Of a stretch of DNA of 64,000 bases, positions 21,101-33,100 are shown in pieces; the first letter of the stretch is position 1, and every line of letters begins with the position of its first letter. Source of the stretch: Telmatactis stephensoni (taxonomy: Eukaryota > Cnidaria > Anthozoa > Actiniaria > Isophelliidae); the NCBI GenBank assembly GCA_029948255.1, contig JALIZF010001758.1, positions 249,501 to 313,500 of the forward strand, given 5' to 3'. The notes under the pieces were generated by a model that worked only from the letters and a program-made list of their open reading frames with translations, was not told the DNA's origin and did not search any database. Both the position numbers and the translations under genes were made by a program.

Positions 21101-24100
21101 TCATGGACATCATCCAACATTTCTTTGGTCACCGTAGTTAAATAACGCCCTCTCCGTGATATAAATAGATACCGTTTTGCGTTTGAGGTATAAAATCCTG
21201 TCCCCGTCCTCTCTTCCCAGTCTTGGTACAACCTCTCTGATTACTAGCTAGAATATTTGGATGGATGTTTAAAGATTGTTTTTGCATCAACAGTCCAATA
21301 GTTGTCATTGTTTCTTGTGTGGTCTTAGCCAGAATTTGCTCAAGTTTTTTCACATGCACTAGGCATTCCATAAATTCATGGCACAAATAATAAATCATGG
21401 CAAACACTTGGCTTCGGTTTTCATCGCCTCTTTGATTTGCTTGATTATTGTTACAAAGTACGTACATGACTTCATGGTTATCATATAATATCTTTTTTTC
21501 TGAAAAGAAACAAGAAATAAGTAAATAATTCAAGAAATAAGCTTTATTGCCCTATCAATTCGCCAGAAATTTCAAAATTCCACGTGTCGTGTGTAGGGCT
21601 GTCCATGTTATTCTCCATTACCCTAAGCAGGCATGGAGCATAATAGTGTTACAATTTGGGCACAAAGATTATACATAATAGTGAAGAAAATTTTACATAA
21701 TGTGAAAAACCCTATACTTATGCATAAGCGTATTTATGTCCAAAACGTGGATATGAGTTCTAAATACCAATAATCTTGGCGGTAAAATAAACGATTGTAC
21801 TGCGGTTTATGAAGGGACAAGCCAGTTCACATATAAGGGTAACTTATGATGACGGACGAAATTATAAGCTCTCTAATGAATATCAATCAAGAATTGATTA
21901 AAATCATTAAAAGTCTGACAAATTGATTTGAATTCCAAATCAATTTGATATATGATTTGATATATGATACACATGGAAAGTTACAAATGTCGCAATAGTG
22001 GAGAGGGAAATGTTTTACAAGTCCTCAAAAACGCGTCGCAAGAAACATGATTTCCTTATAAAGGCTTATTCCCGCACGCATATAATGAGTTGCATGACCT
22101 CTTTAATACGTTTTGGTTTTGAGCCGCACGTTTTCCTACAAAGTGCCACGCCCTGTGTCAGGATACTCCTTTCCAAGAGTTTAAGCGTATCTACTGAAAG
22201 CTTCTGCAATACTCTGACGCGTACCAACATTTATCATTGTTTGTCAGAATACGAATTAATAAAGTAAAAATATACCAGATAGAAATAAGGGAAAGTTGAA
22301 GAGTCGGGTGTATACGCCCTACAATACAAACCACTTTCCAATCAGATTACTCCTGCTCTGATTCTTACAGTGCTACAATGGCTTTAGTTCATTTCCTAAA
22401 AATAATCCAACGGAGCTGTCTCTTTCCTATTACAAATTAACATCCTACTCCCCGTCCTTGATCATTTTCTTGTGAGCACATATGTTCTGGTTTGAAATTT
22501 TCCACTGGCTTGAATTTTTAAGGCATTGTTTTGACTTCTTAATCCACTTCCTAATAGTTGAAACCTCTAAAACTAACCTAAATATAACTTAACCACCATA
22601 AAACCCTAAACCTACCTTTGAAACAACTTTCGGAAAAAATAAACCAGTGGGAAAACCACAATACATATACGACTTATACTTTCGAGAAGATGTCGCGAAA
22701 CTTCTTTGGTGATTTAGAATTGATGGATTAGTTGCGCAGAGTTTTTCACTGTAAGTCTGCCTTATAACGATGACATCTAACTGGCCATGGAAAGCAATTG
22801 AAAGATATCGCTCATAGAAAACTTCAGCAACAACCCTTTTTAACCAAGCAAGTGATCAAGATGGTGCTCATCTAAAAATGCATTGATGATTTCATCATGA
22901 TTTTTCTCTCAGTTGCCACAGTAAAACTTATACCAATTATGTCAGTGAAAAAAGTAGCTTTTGAAGAACATTATAAGAAATGTACACCCTAAAATAGAAT
23001 GTGATTGATTTTTTTCTTATAATTTGATGGTTTCTTTCAGCTTATTCTTAATTCAATGCATAAATATCAACCACGTGTTCACATCATAAGAAAACGAGAC
23101 CACACAGCATCGGTCATCAACCTGAAGTCAGAAAGAATGAAGACCTTTACATTCCCAGAAACAACGTTTATTGCTGTCACTGCCTACCAAAACCAACTTG
23201 TAAGTTCATTTACTTAATTGACGTACATCACTGAGTCTATGTCACTAGTGAAAAGACAAGCACTGCTAATGAGCAGTACATTACTGAGTCTGTGTGTGGT
23301 GCTTGTACTTATGCTTATGTCACTAGTGAAAAGACAAGCACTGCTATTGAGCAGTATATTACTGAGTCTGCGTATGTTGCTTATGCCATTCCTAAAGAGA
23401 AGGACTGTCAGTTGTTTATAACTAGTCTCTTGGTGTATTATATACTGGTCGATATAAATTGGATTTTCCAGATTTCTATGTACGTTTTTGAAACTAATGA
23501 AGAGCAACACAGAGTGTAGTTTGGTGGTCCAGATGTATTGTGGAGGATGATAATCATGAATAGCCTTGTTACGATTCTCAAGTGGTCTACAAAAGTCTTC
23601 TTCAGACAACAAGGCAGATAATCCTTTAACAAGTACCCTTCACTACAAACTAAAATTTGGAATCAAAGTCAAAATCTTGTCTTGATATTTTTAGATAACT
23701 CGACTGAAGATCGACAGTAACCCATTTGCAAAAGGATTTAGAGATTCTTCGCGATTAATTCCAGTGGAAAGGTAAAATATACCTTGAAACTTAACTTTAT
23801 AGATTTTCCACTTATATTGAATTAATCTAATCCCAATTTCTCTTGGACATTGCCTTTGTAGTTATTTACTTGAAATGGTTTGAATAGTTTATTTTTCGCG
23901 AAGGAAGTTGTGATTACACAAACAGATTGATAATACATCTATGCCAGATTACACCCACCCCCTCCCTCAGTAGGTATATTGTTGTTGTACCCTTGTTTGA
24001 ACCACGCCTTTTATCTGACAGGGACAACTACTCGTGCAAAGAGCAATCAACAACTTTCCATTCTGGCCCATACAGTCCCACATCACCCTGGCAAGTACTG

Positions 24101-26470
24101 GGTTTCACCAAGCGACCACAAAGCAGTCTACCCTACGGTAATTTACCAACAGGTACGAAAAACATTAGTTTTAGAATTTTATGAAATGAGAGTAAAACCT
24201 CTTGAGTTTCTACTAATAGATTTAGCTGTGTAGTATGAGGGTTAAGTGTGAGACTCGATTAAAGGGCGGGTCGAGAGCGCCGAAAAATAACCCTATAAAC
24301 ACTTGAACGAAGAATTAATAAACCGATTGCACTCCGCTATGGTTGTGTGTGTGATTGTTTTAGGCAAATATTTTCCGAGTGATTTATAAGTATCGCCTTG
24401 CATGAGTATGTGTGAAATGATTAACAGGGTAATTAAGTTTGGGGAGTTTATTCAAACAAGGATTTTCGACGCGCGTTTTTTCCAAGGCGTTTTCCGAACG
24501 AGTCAACTAATCTTCACAAATAACACAATGATTTCCGATGGCTTCTTTGAAGATTTATCAAAACTTGAGTGTCGAAGTGTTCAACCGATAGAGATAGCTT
24601 ATATTACAGATGTTAATGATCTTTAGGTGGCCTTACAAAAAAGCCGGATTACGTAGCTTAATATCAGTGCACATTGAAAGAGAACATGTTTGGGCGACCC
24701 CAAATCATCCACCTTTAAAAAACGACCTAATTTTGCCTGAGGAAGGAGCGAATAATTTAACCCTTGCCAACAACACTAAGAAGACTAATTAGTTGGTATT
24801 TAGAGGTATAAGTTTCACGACACTTTGGCGCCATCAAATGATGTTCATTGTTATACCCATTACCGTGTGGAACGCTCAGGGCGAGGTCACAGGAACTTAG
24901 ACTTCATCCAAACACGTACGTTTTGACTTGTTTTAGAGTGAGGAAAGATTGTGAAAAGACTGCGAAAACTAAGGATAATGGTTTTGCTTCGTTTTTGTGT
25001 CCTATTCCAAAATTTTGAAGGTCTAAGCATTTCTACTTTTAGGTAAACACAACATTCTAATTCCGACCTCCCACACCAAATCCCGACCGCACAGTATTGA
25101 ACGCCTGAGTTGATCGGGCGGCGGTCAAAATGAGAGCTTCTGCAAAAATCAGAATCAGATTTCCGTAAGGATGGCATATATCTAACTCTCCATCTTCGTA
25201 AGCAATCTCTCTTTAGAGAACGTTTAGTCCATTTCTGCGGGGCTTATTTACGTGACTCAGTCTCGAGCTTTCGGAAGAGAATTAGAGTGAGCGCACGAAA
25301 CTACTCCAACAGCTCGAGACTGTCCGCTTTGGCAAAGTTCAACGGTGCTTTTTTCGTCATGTAAGCTCAGCACCAACTGATTTCTTTAGAGCATTTTATT
25401 TTTGATAAAACTTTGTGACGTTTTGCTTCGGTTAATTTGTACTTTCTTTGTGTTGAGTGAGTAGAGGACATGAGCATTATGACGTTGAGCGCACGTTCTT
25501 ACAATTGCGCCTCTTCAACGCGCTGATGCTATGAAATGAATTGAGCCAATCCCATCCTTATTTGAGCATAAAGAAATCGAGATCAGTAGTTGAGGTGTTG
25601 AAAGTTTCGCTGACAAAAGGCACGTAGTTTGAACATGTAGCAGATTAGAACAATGACACCTGCACTTTACGCCTATTCGTGCCGCTGCTGCTGCTGCTGC
25701 CCTAATTTAGTAGAACGTTGTAAATATCATTTTTTACTTTAACATTGTCTGTCATCGTTCAGCGGTCACGTAAAAAGATAGTTCGATTTCAGCTTCTCGA
25801 ACTTTCAATAATGTCTTCTAAAGTTCACACTGATCTATGTAAACCAGAAAGAGCGCAAGTGTTACCACACACAAACAACTTTTCATTCTTTTTTATGGAA
25901 CAGATCCAGTTTTGGGGCACGGGGGTGGATTTTTGGTTAATGTGTGGTCGTAGTTCGACTTCCATCTCCTTGATCCTCAAATCCGTTTTCAATTTTCCCT
26001 CTAATAGCCTGGGTCTGTACGCATGGTTGTTAGAAAGATGATTAGCGATCACCCAGGATTAAATCCAAAGAAAAACCACTAGGATTAACGTTAGTCACCA
26101 TTCGAACAACCTGGCCCTGGTATAGCTTAGTGTAGTTTTAAATACCTATTGGCCAGAGTATTCAGATAGAGGGAGGAGGGGGAGGTGGTAGAGAAGGCAC
26201 ACCATGTGGCCCATGGAAGAATCACCTCAGTTCATCCACAACCTCGAGCGCTCTTCAAGAACCTATTAGAATCCAACACTAATGCATGTTTCTATTCTAG
26301 GTTTTCTTCCAAGATCTCCAATTCTCTCTCTACCTTTTGGGACGTCATTTTCACCAAATGGATTTGTAACACGTATTCCACAGCCTCCATTCTCGACACA
26401 CAAACCTACGCAAGGCTTCGATTCTCTTCTGTCCTCGCCGTTCCATATACCTGTTTCTTTACCCTTTTAG
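18139..26470 (+). CDS. TBX20: T-box transcription factor Tbx20, complete copy (copy A)
   Basis: Seven exons: 18139-18235, 18374-18659, 20803-21076, 23041-23199, 23695-23771, 24022-24152, 26301-26470. Intron phases are 1, 2, 0, 0, 2, 1, all GT-AG, giving 397 residues. The start [10 protein letters not shown] is followed by [15 protein letters not shown], which matches the vertebrate TBX20 N-terminus and contains an eh1-like FSIxxL Groucho-binding motif. Exon 2 encodes a Lys/Asp/Glu-rich stretch, then the T-box begins ([20 protein letters not shown]). It continues through exon 3 ([39 protein letters not shown]), exon 4 ([28 protein letters not shown]) and exon 5 ([17 protein letters not shown]). 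The wording matches TBX20 better than other T-box classes. The C-terminal part is Pro/Ser-rich, ending [10 protein letters not shown] nuclear DNA-binding regulator; the eh1 motif suggests repression. Convergent with a second copy at 30145-39582. Confidence 0.93.
18236..18373 (+). other. intron 1 of Tbx20 copy A
   Basis: A 138-bp GT-AG intron with phase 1, splitting a Gly codon. The corresponding intron in copy B (39476 to about 39291) has the same phase and a similar size. Confidence 0.85.
20710..20717 (+). promoter_or_regulatory. T-box half-site in intron 2 of Tbx20 copy A
   Basis: AGGTGTGA matches the canonical T-half-site, 86 bp upstream of the exon 3 acceptor. One or two such 8-mers are expected by chance in 64 kb, so function is only a possibility. 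Confidence 0.25.
23218..23420. repeat. tandem array of an internal MITE segment
   Basis: About 2.5 units of roughly 80 bp containing CACTAGTGAAAAGACAAGCA, CTGCTAATGAGCAGTACATT and ACTGAGTCTGTGTGTG..CTT. It begins about 20 bp after Tbx20 exon 4. The same unit is amplified in inverted orientation at 42950-43345. Confidence 0.8.
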
Positions 26471-27149
26471 TCAAATCAAAGTCTTTGACACGAGTAAGGA
26501 AGGCATACAAGAAAATACGTAAGATACAGATAACATGCAAGCTAGATCAAGCAAGAAATAATTATTCTTAACAAGTGTATCACACTCTCGAGACCTTTGT
26601 TGGGTTTGGCTTTAAGAAGGTTTCATTGTATGAGTTGAAACGCCGTGAAGTATTTCAGCCACCGTACTTTCCATATACCATTCTCAGTACAAATTCTGGA
26701 TAGAGAATTATATTCTAGTTCACTCTAGTTTGCTGGAATTCCTATAGGCCATTCTGAATTGAGCCAGCAGTCAAACTATTTAGACGCCGAACAATTCCAT
26801 GTATATCATTGCAACAGTTCGGTACTGGACAATTATTGTTCAGTGGGTGAACACGGTTTATACTTCATGGCTGAATGTCCACATAGTCGCTGTAGGGTTA
26901 GGTTTAGGGTAAATATTAGGAAGACGACTATTTGGCATTCAGCCATGAAGTACTTATCCTGAACTAGGCCTCGAAAAGTTACGCATGTTATTATTTGTAA
27001 ATAGTGTTTGACAAGAGGAAATAGTTTGAAAAAGTATTTATTAAACAGCCAATAACATAAACGATTTAACTTAACTATTTCAGTGACGGTTAGGACATTC
27101 TTTACCTACTGATTTGTATAGAATTTTTACATGATAGTTTCTCTTTGTA

Positions 27150-27160
27150 AATAAAATAAA
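27150..27160 (+). promoter_or_regulatory. polyadenylation signals of Tbx20 copy A
   Basis: Two overlapping AATAAA hexamers (TAAATAAAATAAAG), about 680 bp after the stop codon. Confidence 0.55.
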
Positions 27161-29789
27161 GTTACGAGTAAAAGTGTAGATGGTTTTGAAGACTGACAGC
27201 AAAGGAAAACAATATTTTAAGTTTACTTTCCTGCATTGAGTAAACTTGTGGACACTTTCTCGACCAAGTCTTTCTCGGCCATTAATTGCCGCAGGTATCC
27301 CATCCTCAGAAAAGCATACTATAACTGCTTAATTTTAGATCGACTTGAAAATCTATTTGCGTGAAAGGATTTCTTAATTCTTCATCACTATCAAGTCAAT
27401 CTTAATCTATCTTGGGAACCTAAACTAAAAGATTTGATTAGGACGGTGCGCTTTGGTCTGCGATAGCAGTGAGCTAATTACGGGTCTAATTAGGGCTTAT
27501 TGAACGCTTTATTTAGTCAAAAAGGATCTACGAGGTCAGGGAAAGAGTATTTTGGGGCTAAAGCATTTCTTTCATAATGACCGCTAACCTAACGAACACC
27601 TTTTAACAGACAGCATTTCTTGGCCACGCCATCGATCAAATCAAGTACATTTACTGTAGAACTTCTTTAAAACGGACGAAAAAATGTCAGTATTATATAG
27701 GTTTCCGCTAAAATGGATGGAGACTCCAGCTCTTAGGAGTTGGGACAAAAACTTGTAGTCAGTAGGAGTGTCCTTATTATGGAGGTGTGTGTATAAGGAG
27801 AGGTTCTCTACTATACTATATATTTGCCAACGTCTGAACAACAGGCCCCCTCCGCACAACGGCTACTTTATCTGTCCACAGGGTGACCGTGGATAGGTTG
27901 CATGGTACTACAAAAGCCGACTACCGAGATACACTTCAATTACTGTATACAAAAGTATCAAGACGAGGCTACGTGCATAAAGCTCAGTTATTCGTAACAA
28001 GACAAAAGTTTTAGCACGTATAGCCTCGTTCTCATTCCTTTTTTATGTGGCGGCACATATTTCGGAACTGGACTATTGCGGGAAGATCCTTGCATTCCAC
28101 TAGGTTCTGACTGCCATGTATGGTAATTCTTAGTTTAGATCAGCTTTTTATTTCGCCTTTTGTTTTCACTTACGTTACGTACTCACTTACGTTTTCACTT
28201 ACGTTACGTACTCACTGATTTTCAGTGAACACGGACGGTATTTTGCTTGCACAGGAGACACGATTTTTGACATCACCACTGTTACAATTTCGTGCACCAA
28301 ATTTGTTCATGAAAATCAGTCTTCCGTGTATTGCCAGCATTTCTCGCTCGTGTACCTACCACGTCGGTGATTTCAAAAAGTTGCGTCGCCTGTGCCGCGG
28401 CTTAAAGTGTGCTGCTATTCAGAGAACGTCCACATTATGGGTGTGGTCTTGTGGAGAGAGCTCACATTTCCCTTTCTAACAATTGCGTTTCTAAGCAAGG
28501 GAAAGTTTTAAAATGTCCGGGAAGAGAGAATATAATAAATGCACAAGAATGAAAAGCCTGTACATTTTCAAAACTAGAGAGAAGAAGGATAAATAGCGTA
28601 ATTTGTGTATGAGAACGAGTAGAAATGGTTTTGTGCATGTTTTTAAAATACTTGGACCCAAGTCAACTGCGCGCAGACATGCTGAACTCCCGGCGTAGAC
28701 CGAGATAAAGTGACAAATAATTGGTCTCAACACTACTGATGAAATCTCCCTAGTCCAACCAACCCATATAAAGACGCACTGCCCTCACCACATTATCAAC
28801 TCCTTGAACTTTGCACGAATGATCTGCTTTCTATCAGTTTATAAATACATTAAAGATCCACAGCAGCCTGGCCAGACCAAGTCGGCTTAACTTAAATAGA
28901 TAGAACAAACATTAGCCGATTAATTTGTTTAATAACTCTGTAAGTTGATCGTTGTATGAGCTGAGGACAGGTCACAGGAAAGCTCGGTTGACCTTTAGGC
29001 TTGGGAAAATAACTGAACTGTCTTGTCGAGGCAGCTGATGTTGGCTGATAAGGGGTTGGACTCTGCGGGAAGCCTCACACGCTAGCATCCCATGGCAACA
29101 CCAGCTCTTCCAAGGAACAAGACACCCTACAGACTGCTTTATTTTGAACGCTTCTACGCGCGCATACAAATCTACGGACAAAACTAACAGCTGGATAGAG
29201 TTAACTAGTCGCAATGCCGAAAATTTAGCGTTCATCAATAAGATAATTACGGGTACTTTGCTTATTCTGATAACATTTCAGCACCCACTTAATTTACTGG
29301 CTCTGCTTACGTCTTTAGCATATTTTCAAGTGAAAACAGGGACTTCCAAGGAGAAGGTGTGTCGGGAATCTCGATGTGAATGTTGACACTACAACCCAAG
29401 ATACATATATAAACTGGGTGGGTGCGCTCTTGAAGCGGTAACTTGTACGAGGCCACCGGAGCAGTTGCAATAAAAAGCTGTAAATATGCCAGAAATATTC
29501 AAATACTAAAGATACGACGAACTGGGCGTGTCTCCACGTGCCTCTAAGTCCGTTTAGTAGACATCGAAGGACTGAGTGCTGGAAAGTGTATGAAGATAAA
29601 AATGACTACTGTACTGGATGAAACTTGGCTCTCATTTTCAACAGTTCTGTCTCATAATTCAAATAGATTTTGTCACAAAATGAAGACTTAATTTGCATTT
29701 CTTGTTGTAGGCCAACTAAGCGCATGCACGCCGCCATTTTTCATCGGAAGACGCAAACACCTTAATTAACAAAAGACCAACATTTTTAT

Positions 29790-29796
29790 TTATTTC
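29790..29796 (-). promoter_or_regulatory. candidate polyadenylation signal of Tbx20 copy B
   Basis: AATAAA on the minus strand within GAAATAAATAAAAATG, about 350 bp after the tentative stop at 30145. Confidence 0.45.
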
Positions 29797-30144
29797 AATA
29801 TTTTGTACAAAATATATATTCCATTATATACAAATAAATTACATCTATAATATATATACTCTTTGAGGTCTATGTACTTTATATGTGTATACTACAGCTT
29901 TAATTGTATTTTCTGTCGACGAGCATAGGCTTGTTTGGATTGAAAAGGGGTCATTCTGAGCACGCAAGAAAGCTATCCCACGAAAAAACGGATTAGCACT
30001 TTTGAAGCCATTTTTTGAAGCTAGTGGAGTCTTGAAACATTTCTGAAAAGTCTAAAGACTTTATAAACAGTTCTTTTTGGGACAACATCCTGGCTTCTAA
30101 AGACTGTACTTCACTGCGTGCGGTCCAGAGTGCTTATGAAAAGT

Positions 30145-33100
30145 TTATGCGTCACATCTTGTTTTGGAGACATTTTGTATTAGATGTATAGTGTAATTTG
30201 GTATAAGCAAAACGTGGATATAATTTGTAGGGACTGCGGAATTAGAGAACAAAAAAGGTGATGATATCAATACGATCAAAATTTGCCAAACTGCTGACCT
30301 AAATGTAGACGTGTTGGATAGGTACACTGTAGAATGCTATGCTGTGAACATGGTGTCACATCTAACGAGGAAACAGGACGGAATGAAGAACCTAAAGAGA
30401 GAGAAAGAGAGCAAAAAAGTTCAGTGAAACTACGTGAAACAATCGACAAATGTTGATCGTGGAGGACTTAGGTTTATCTGACCAAGCGCAGACAAAAACT
30501 ACTTGATCTCTAATTGGATAACACAGATGTTATTGTAAACAGCAAGCTCACTCTATTTGCTTATCAATGTTTGAAAACTAAAGAGTTTCCGTTGTTCACG
30601 CTAACTGTTTTGATAACAATTAATTAAGGCTCTTTTGTGGTTTGATTTCGCCAAGCTATTGATAGCTAAAGCCCTGTTCCTTACCATAAGACAGGATTGA
30701 AAGGTAGTTGTCATTGGCACTGATTGACTTTCTCCTAACATAAAATACAACACTAAGTTTGCCTATGTTGTTTCAACTTGCTTATGGTTCATTTCTTAAC
30801 TTCCAATGCGCAATGACAAAAATGTTGACAAGAATGTACTGCGAGTTCGACACAACATCTGCGATCATGGCGTCTATATCTTAAGATAATTACCATTACC
30901 GTCATGTGTTAATGAAGGATTGCATGCTGTACACGCTAGCTTGTCTCTGTCTTTAGAATAGCTGGTTAGGTCGTTGTGTAGAATGCTACGAGGTACAAAC
31001 GCTGGAGTTGCTATTGGAACGTAAACTGGACTGCGAATAACTGGCTGGAAACCATAATGTTCTCTACAATACAGCATGAAAATAGTTTATTCAATGTTAA
31101 ATGGCAGGAATGTAATACTTTTAGTTCTAAAACAACCCATTCTGGAGTTCTAACCCGACTTAAGACTGAGCAAAGTTGTTTGAGTCACTCTCTGGCGTAA
31201 GGAAAAAGAGATAATGAATTAAACTTTTGTACACTGAGTAATATTTGAGAGCGTATCTTTCTCTGAAGGAAAATATATCTATAAAAAGCGAGAAAATCTC
31301 CCAAAAATTTCTGTATGTGTTTTCAATCAAAAGCGTTTTCAGTTTTCTAATTTAAAAAAGAAAAACTTAATGTCTGCGTCATTCATGTTGATTCATCGAA
31401 CAGAGGTTAAATACAGCCATTTGCACTTTTTAAGTCATGATTGTATAGGAGTAGACCTCCTACTATTCATACCTTTGTACAGGTAATATTCGTAAAGTAT
31501 CTCGAAATCCTTTAGCGAATGGATTACTATCAATCTTTAGTCTTGTTATCTAGAAAAGAAGAAAAAACAAAGTTAAATTTAGAAACCTACAGTTTTGATC
31601 TTGAGTTGTGCGCCGTGTCAGACATAAGTTGATGGCGGCAGTCAGGCATTCAATACTGCTGCGTTCGCCCTAGGGTTTCAATGAGGATGATTAGCTCCCT
31701 AAATTTATCACCATTTTAGTTAGCATTTCATTTTCCAAACAGAAGCTTCATTTGGTGCTTATCTCGTCGCTGCACGCATAAAACAAGGCAGAGTTGTGAC
31801 CATCACAGTCTTGTGTCGCACCGCAAGACAAGGACGCCATTCATGGGCGGGAAATCACGACGGCAGCCCGACTGATCGGGTGGTTTTGTAAAACAAATTG
31901 AACGGATATTAAATGCCTTTTATCTTAAACAGCAAACCGAACGAAAATGATGTGATAGTAATAACTGCTAGTACGGTACATATTGAGTAATTTCCACACG
32001 CTACATCTTGGAAATGCGTTTTGCACGCTTACCAGAAAGTATATGTTTTGATGACTTTCGTTGCGACTTTCCAAACCAAAACACAGGCATTTCTTTGCGT
32101 ATTTGAATGAGAAAATATTACATTCCAAGATAATGAGGCTGCAAATTATAACTACGCTTGTCGTTGAATATTTCAGATTTGGGCCGTCCAAGCTTAGAGC
32201 CGGTGCGTCGATTAACCATTTTAGAAACGAAAAACATCTCTAAATTAATGTTGAACAACATTTTCTTATGTATAAGAGAACAAATGCTTTCTTAGTACAA
32301 TATAATTCCAATAAACAGCGCTTGGAATCGTAAATTGGTGCATAAGCGAGAGCCTGGTTATTCGCGTACCTTTTTTTAAATTCCATAGCAGGGTCAATCA
32401 AAGGCACTTTCAGTGATAATCAGATAAAGTATACCTTATTAAACACATTAATAGTAATTAAACTTCTGCAGAAAGTTAATTAAAGTTACGTACCAGTTGG
32501 TTCTGATATGCGGTAACTGCTAAAAACGATGTTTGTGCAAATGTAAAAGTCTTCATTTCTTCAGCATTCAAGTTGATGACCGAGGCTGTGTGGTCACGTT
32601 TCTTGATGATATGCACACGAGGGATGTATTTATGCATCGAGTTTAGAATAAGCTACAGAAATGCAACAAATCAAATGTCATTGAAGAATATACTGTTAAA
32701 TAAAATTTCCATTAGCATTGTAAATGACTGTGTTTAATCTAAAGTTTCTCGTACTTGATGCATGTTTCAAATTAACTTAGAGATCTCTGTTGTCGATCGA
32801 TTGAATGATATTAATTTGCAATAAACTTGTTTCAGTGTTGTAATCTTCTTTATTGTAAAATGTCTTTCATTGTGTTGAGGTTGTTTCAATCGACGCGACT
32901 TGGGGAAACCAATCGTCAACGTAGTGTCCAACCTCGAACGCCGCTTTTTCACTTGTAAGAAAGAGAACGTCTAAGTTTTATTCACTTGATGTTAGGATAC
33001 AACCTACACATAGCTAAGGGAGTTAACTTCTGCATTGATATAAAAGTTTCTTGAATTAGGAACTGTTTTTTTTATTAAAAACACAATAAATTGAAGTGAA

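Larger units (their letters stand above)
26471..30144. other. 3' intergenic region between the convergent Tbx20 genes
   Basis: Copy A has AATAAA signals at 27150-27160; copy B has an inverted AATAAA near 29790. Also present: an inverted repeat at 26840-26965 (TACTTCATGGCTGAATG arms), and a short duplication at 28166-28217 (ACTTACGTTACGTACTCACT). A possible alternative terminal exon of copy B (29131-28972, minus) is open in frame but has a weak acceptor. Confidence 0.55.

Noticed and set aside
26893..26912. Telomere-like words (AGGGTTAGGTTTAGGG)
   Set aside because: Too short and irregular to be an interstitial telomere array; it is the loop of the inverted repeat at 26840-26965.
28972..29131. 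Possible terminal exon of Tbx20 copy B
   Set aside because: The frame fits but the acceptor lacks a pyrimidine tract; the 30233-30145 exon has a better acceptor and a following AATAAA. Kept only as an alternative.
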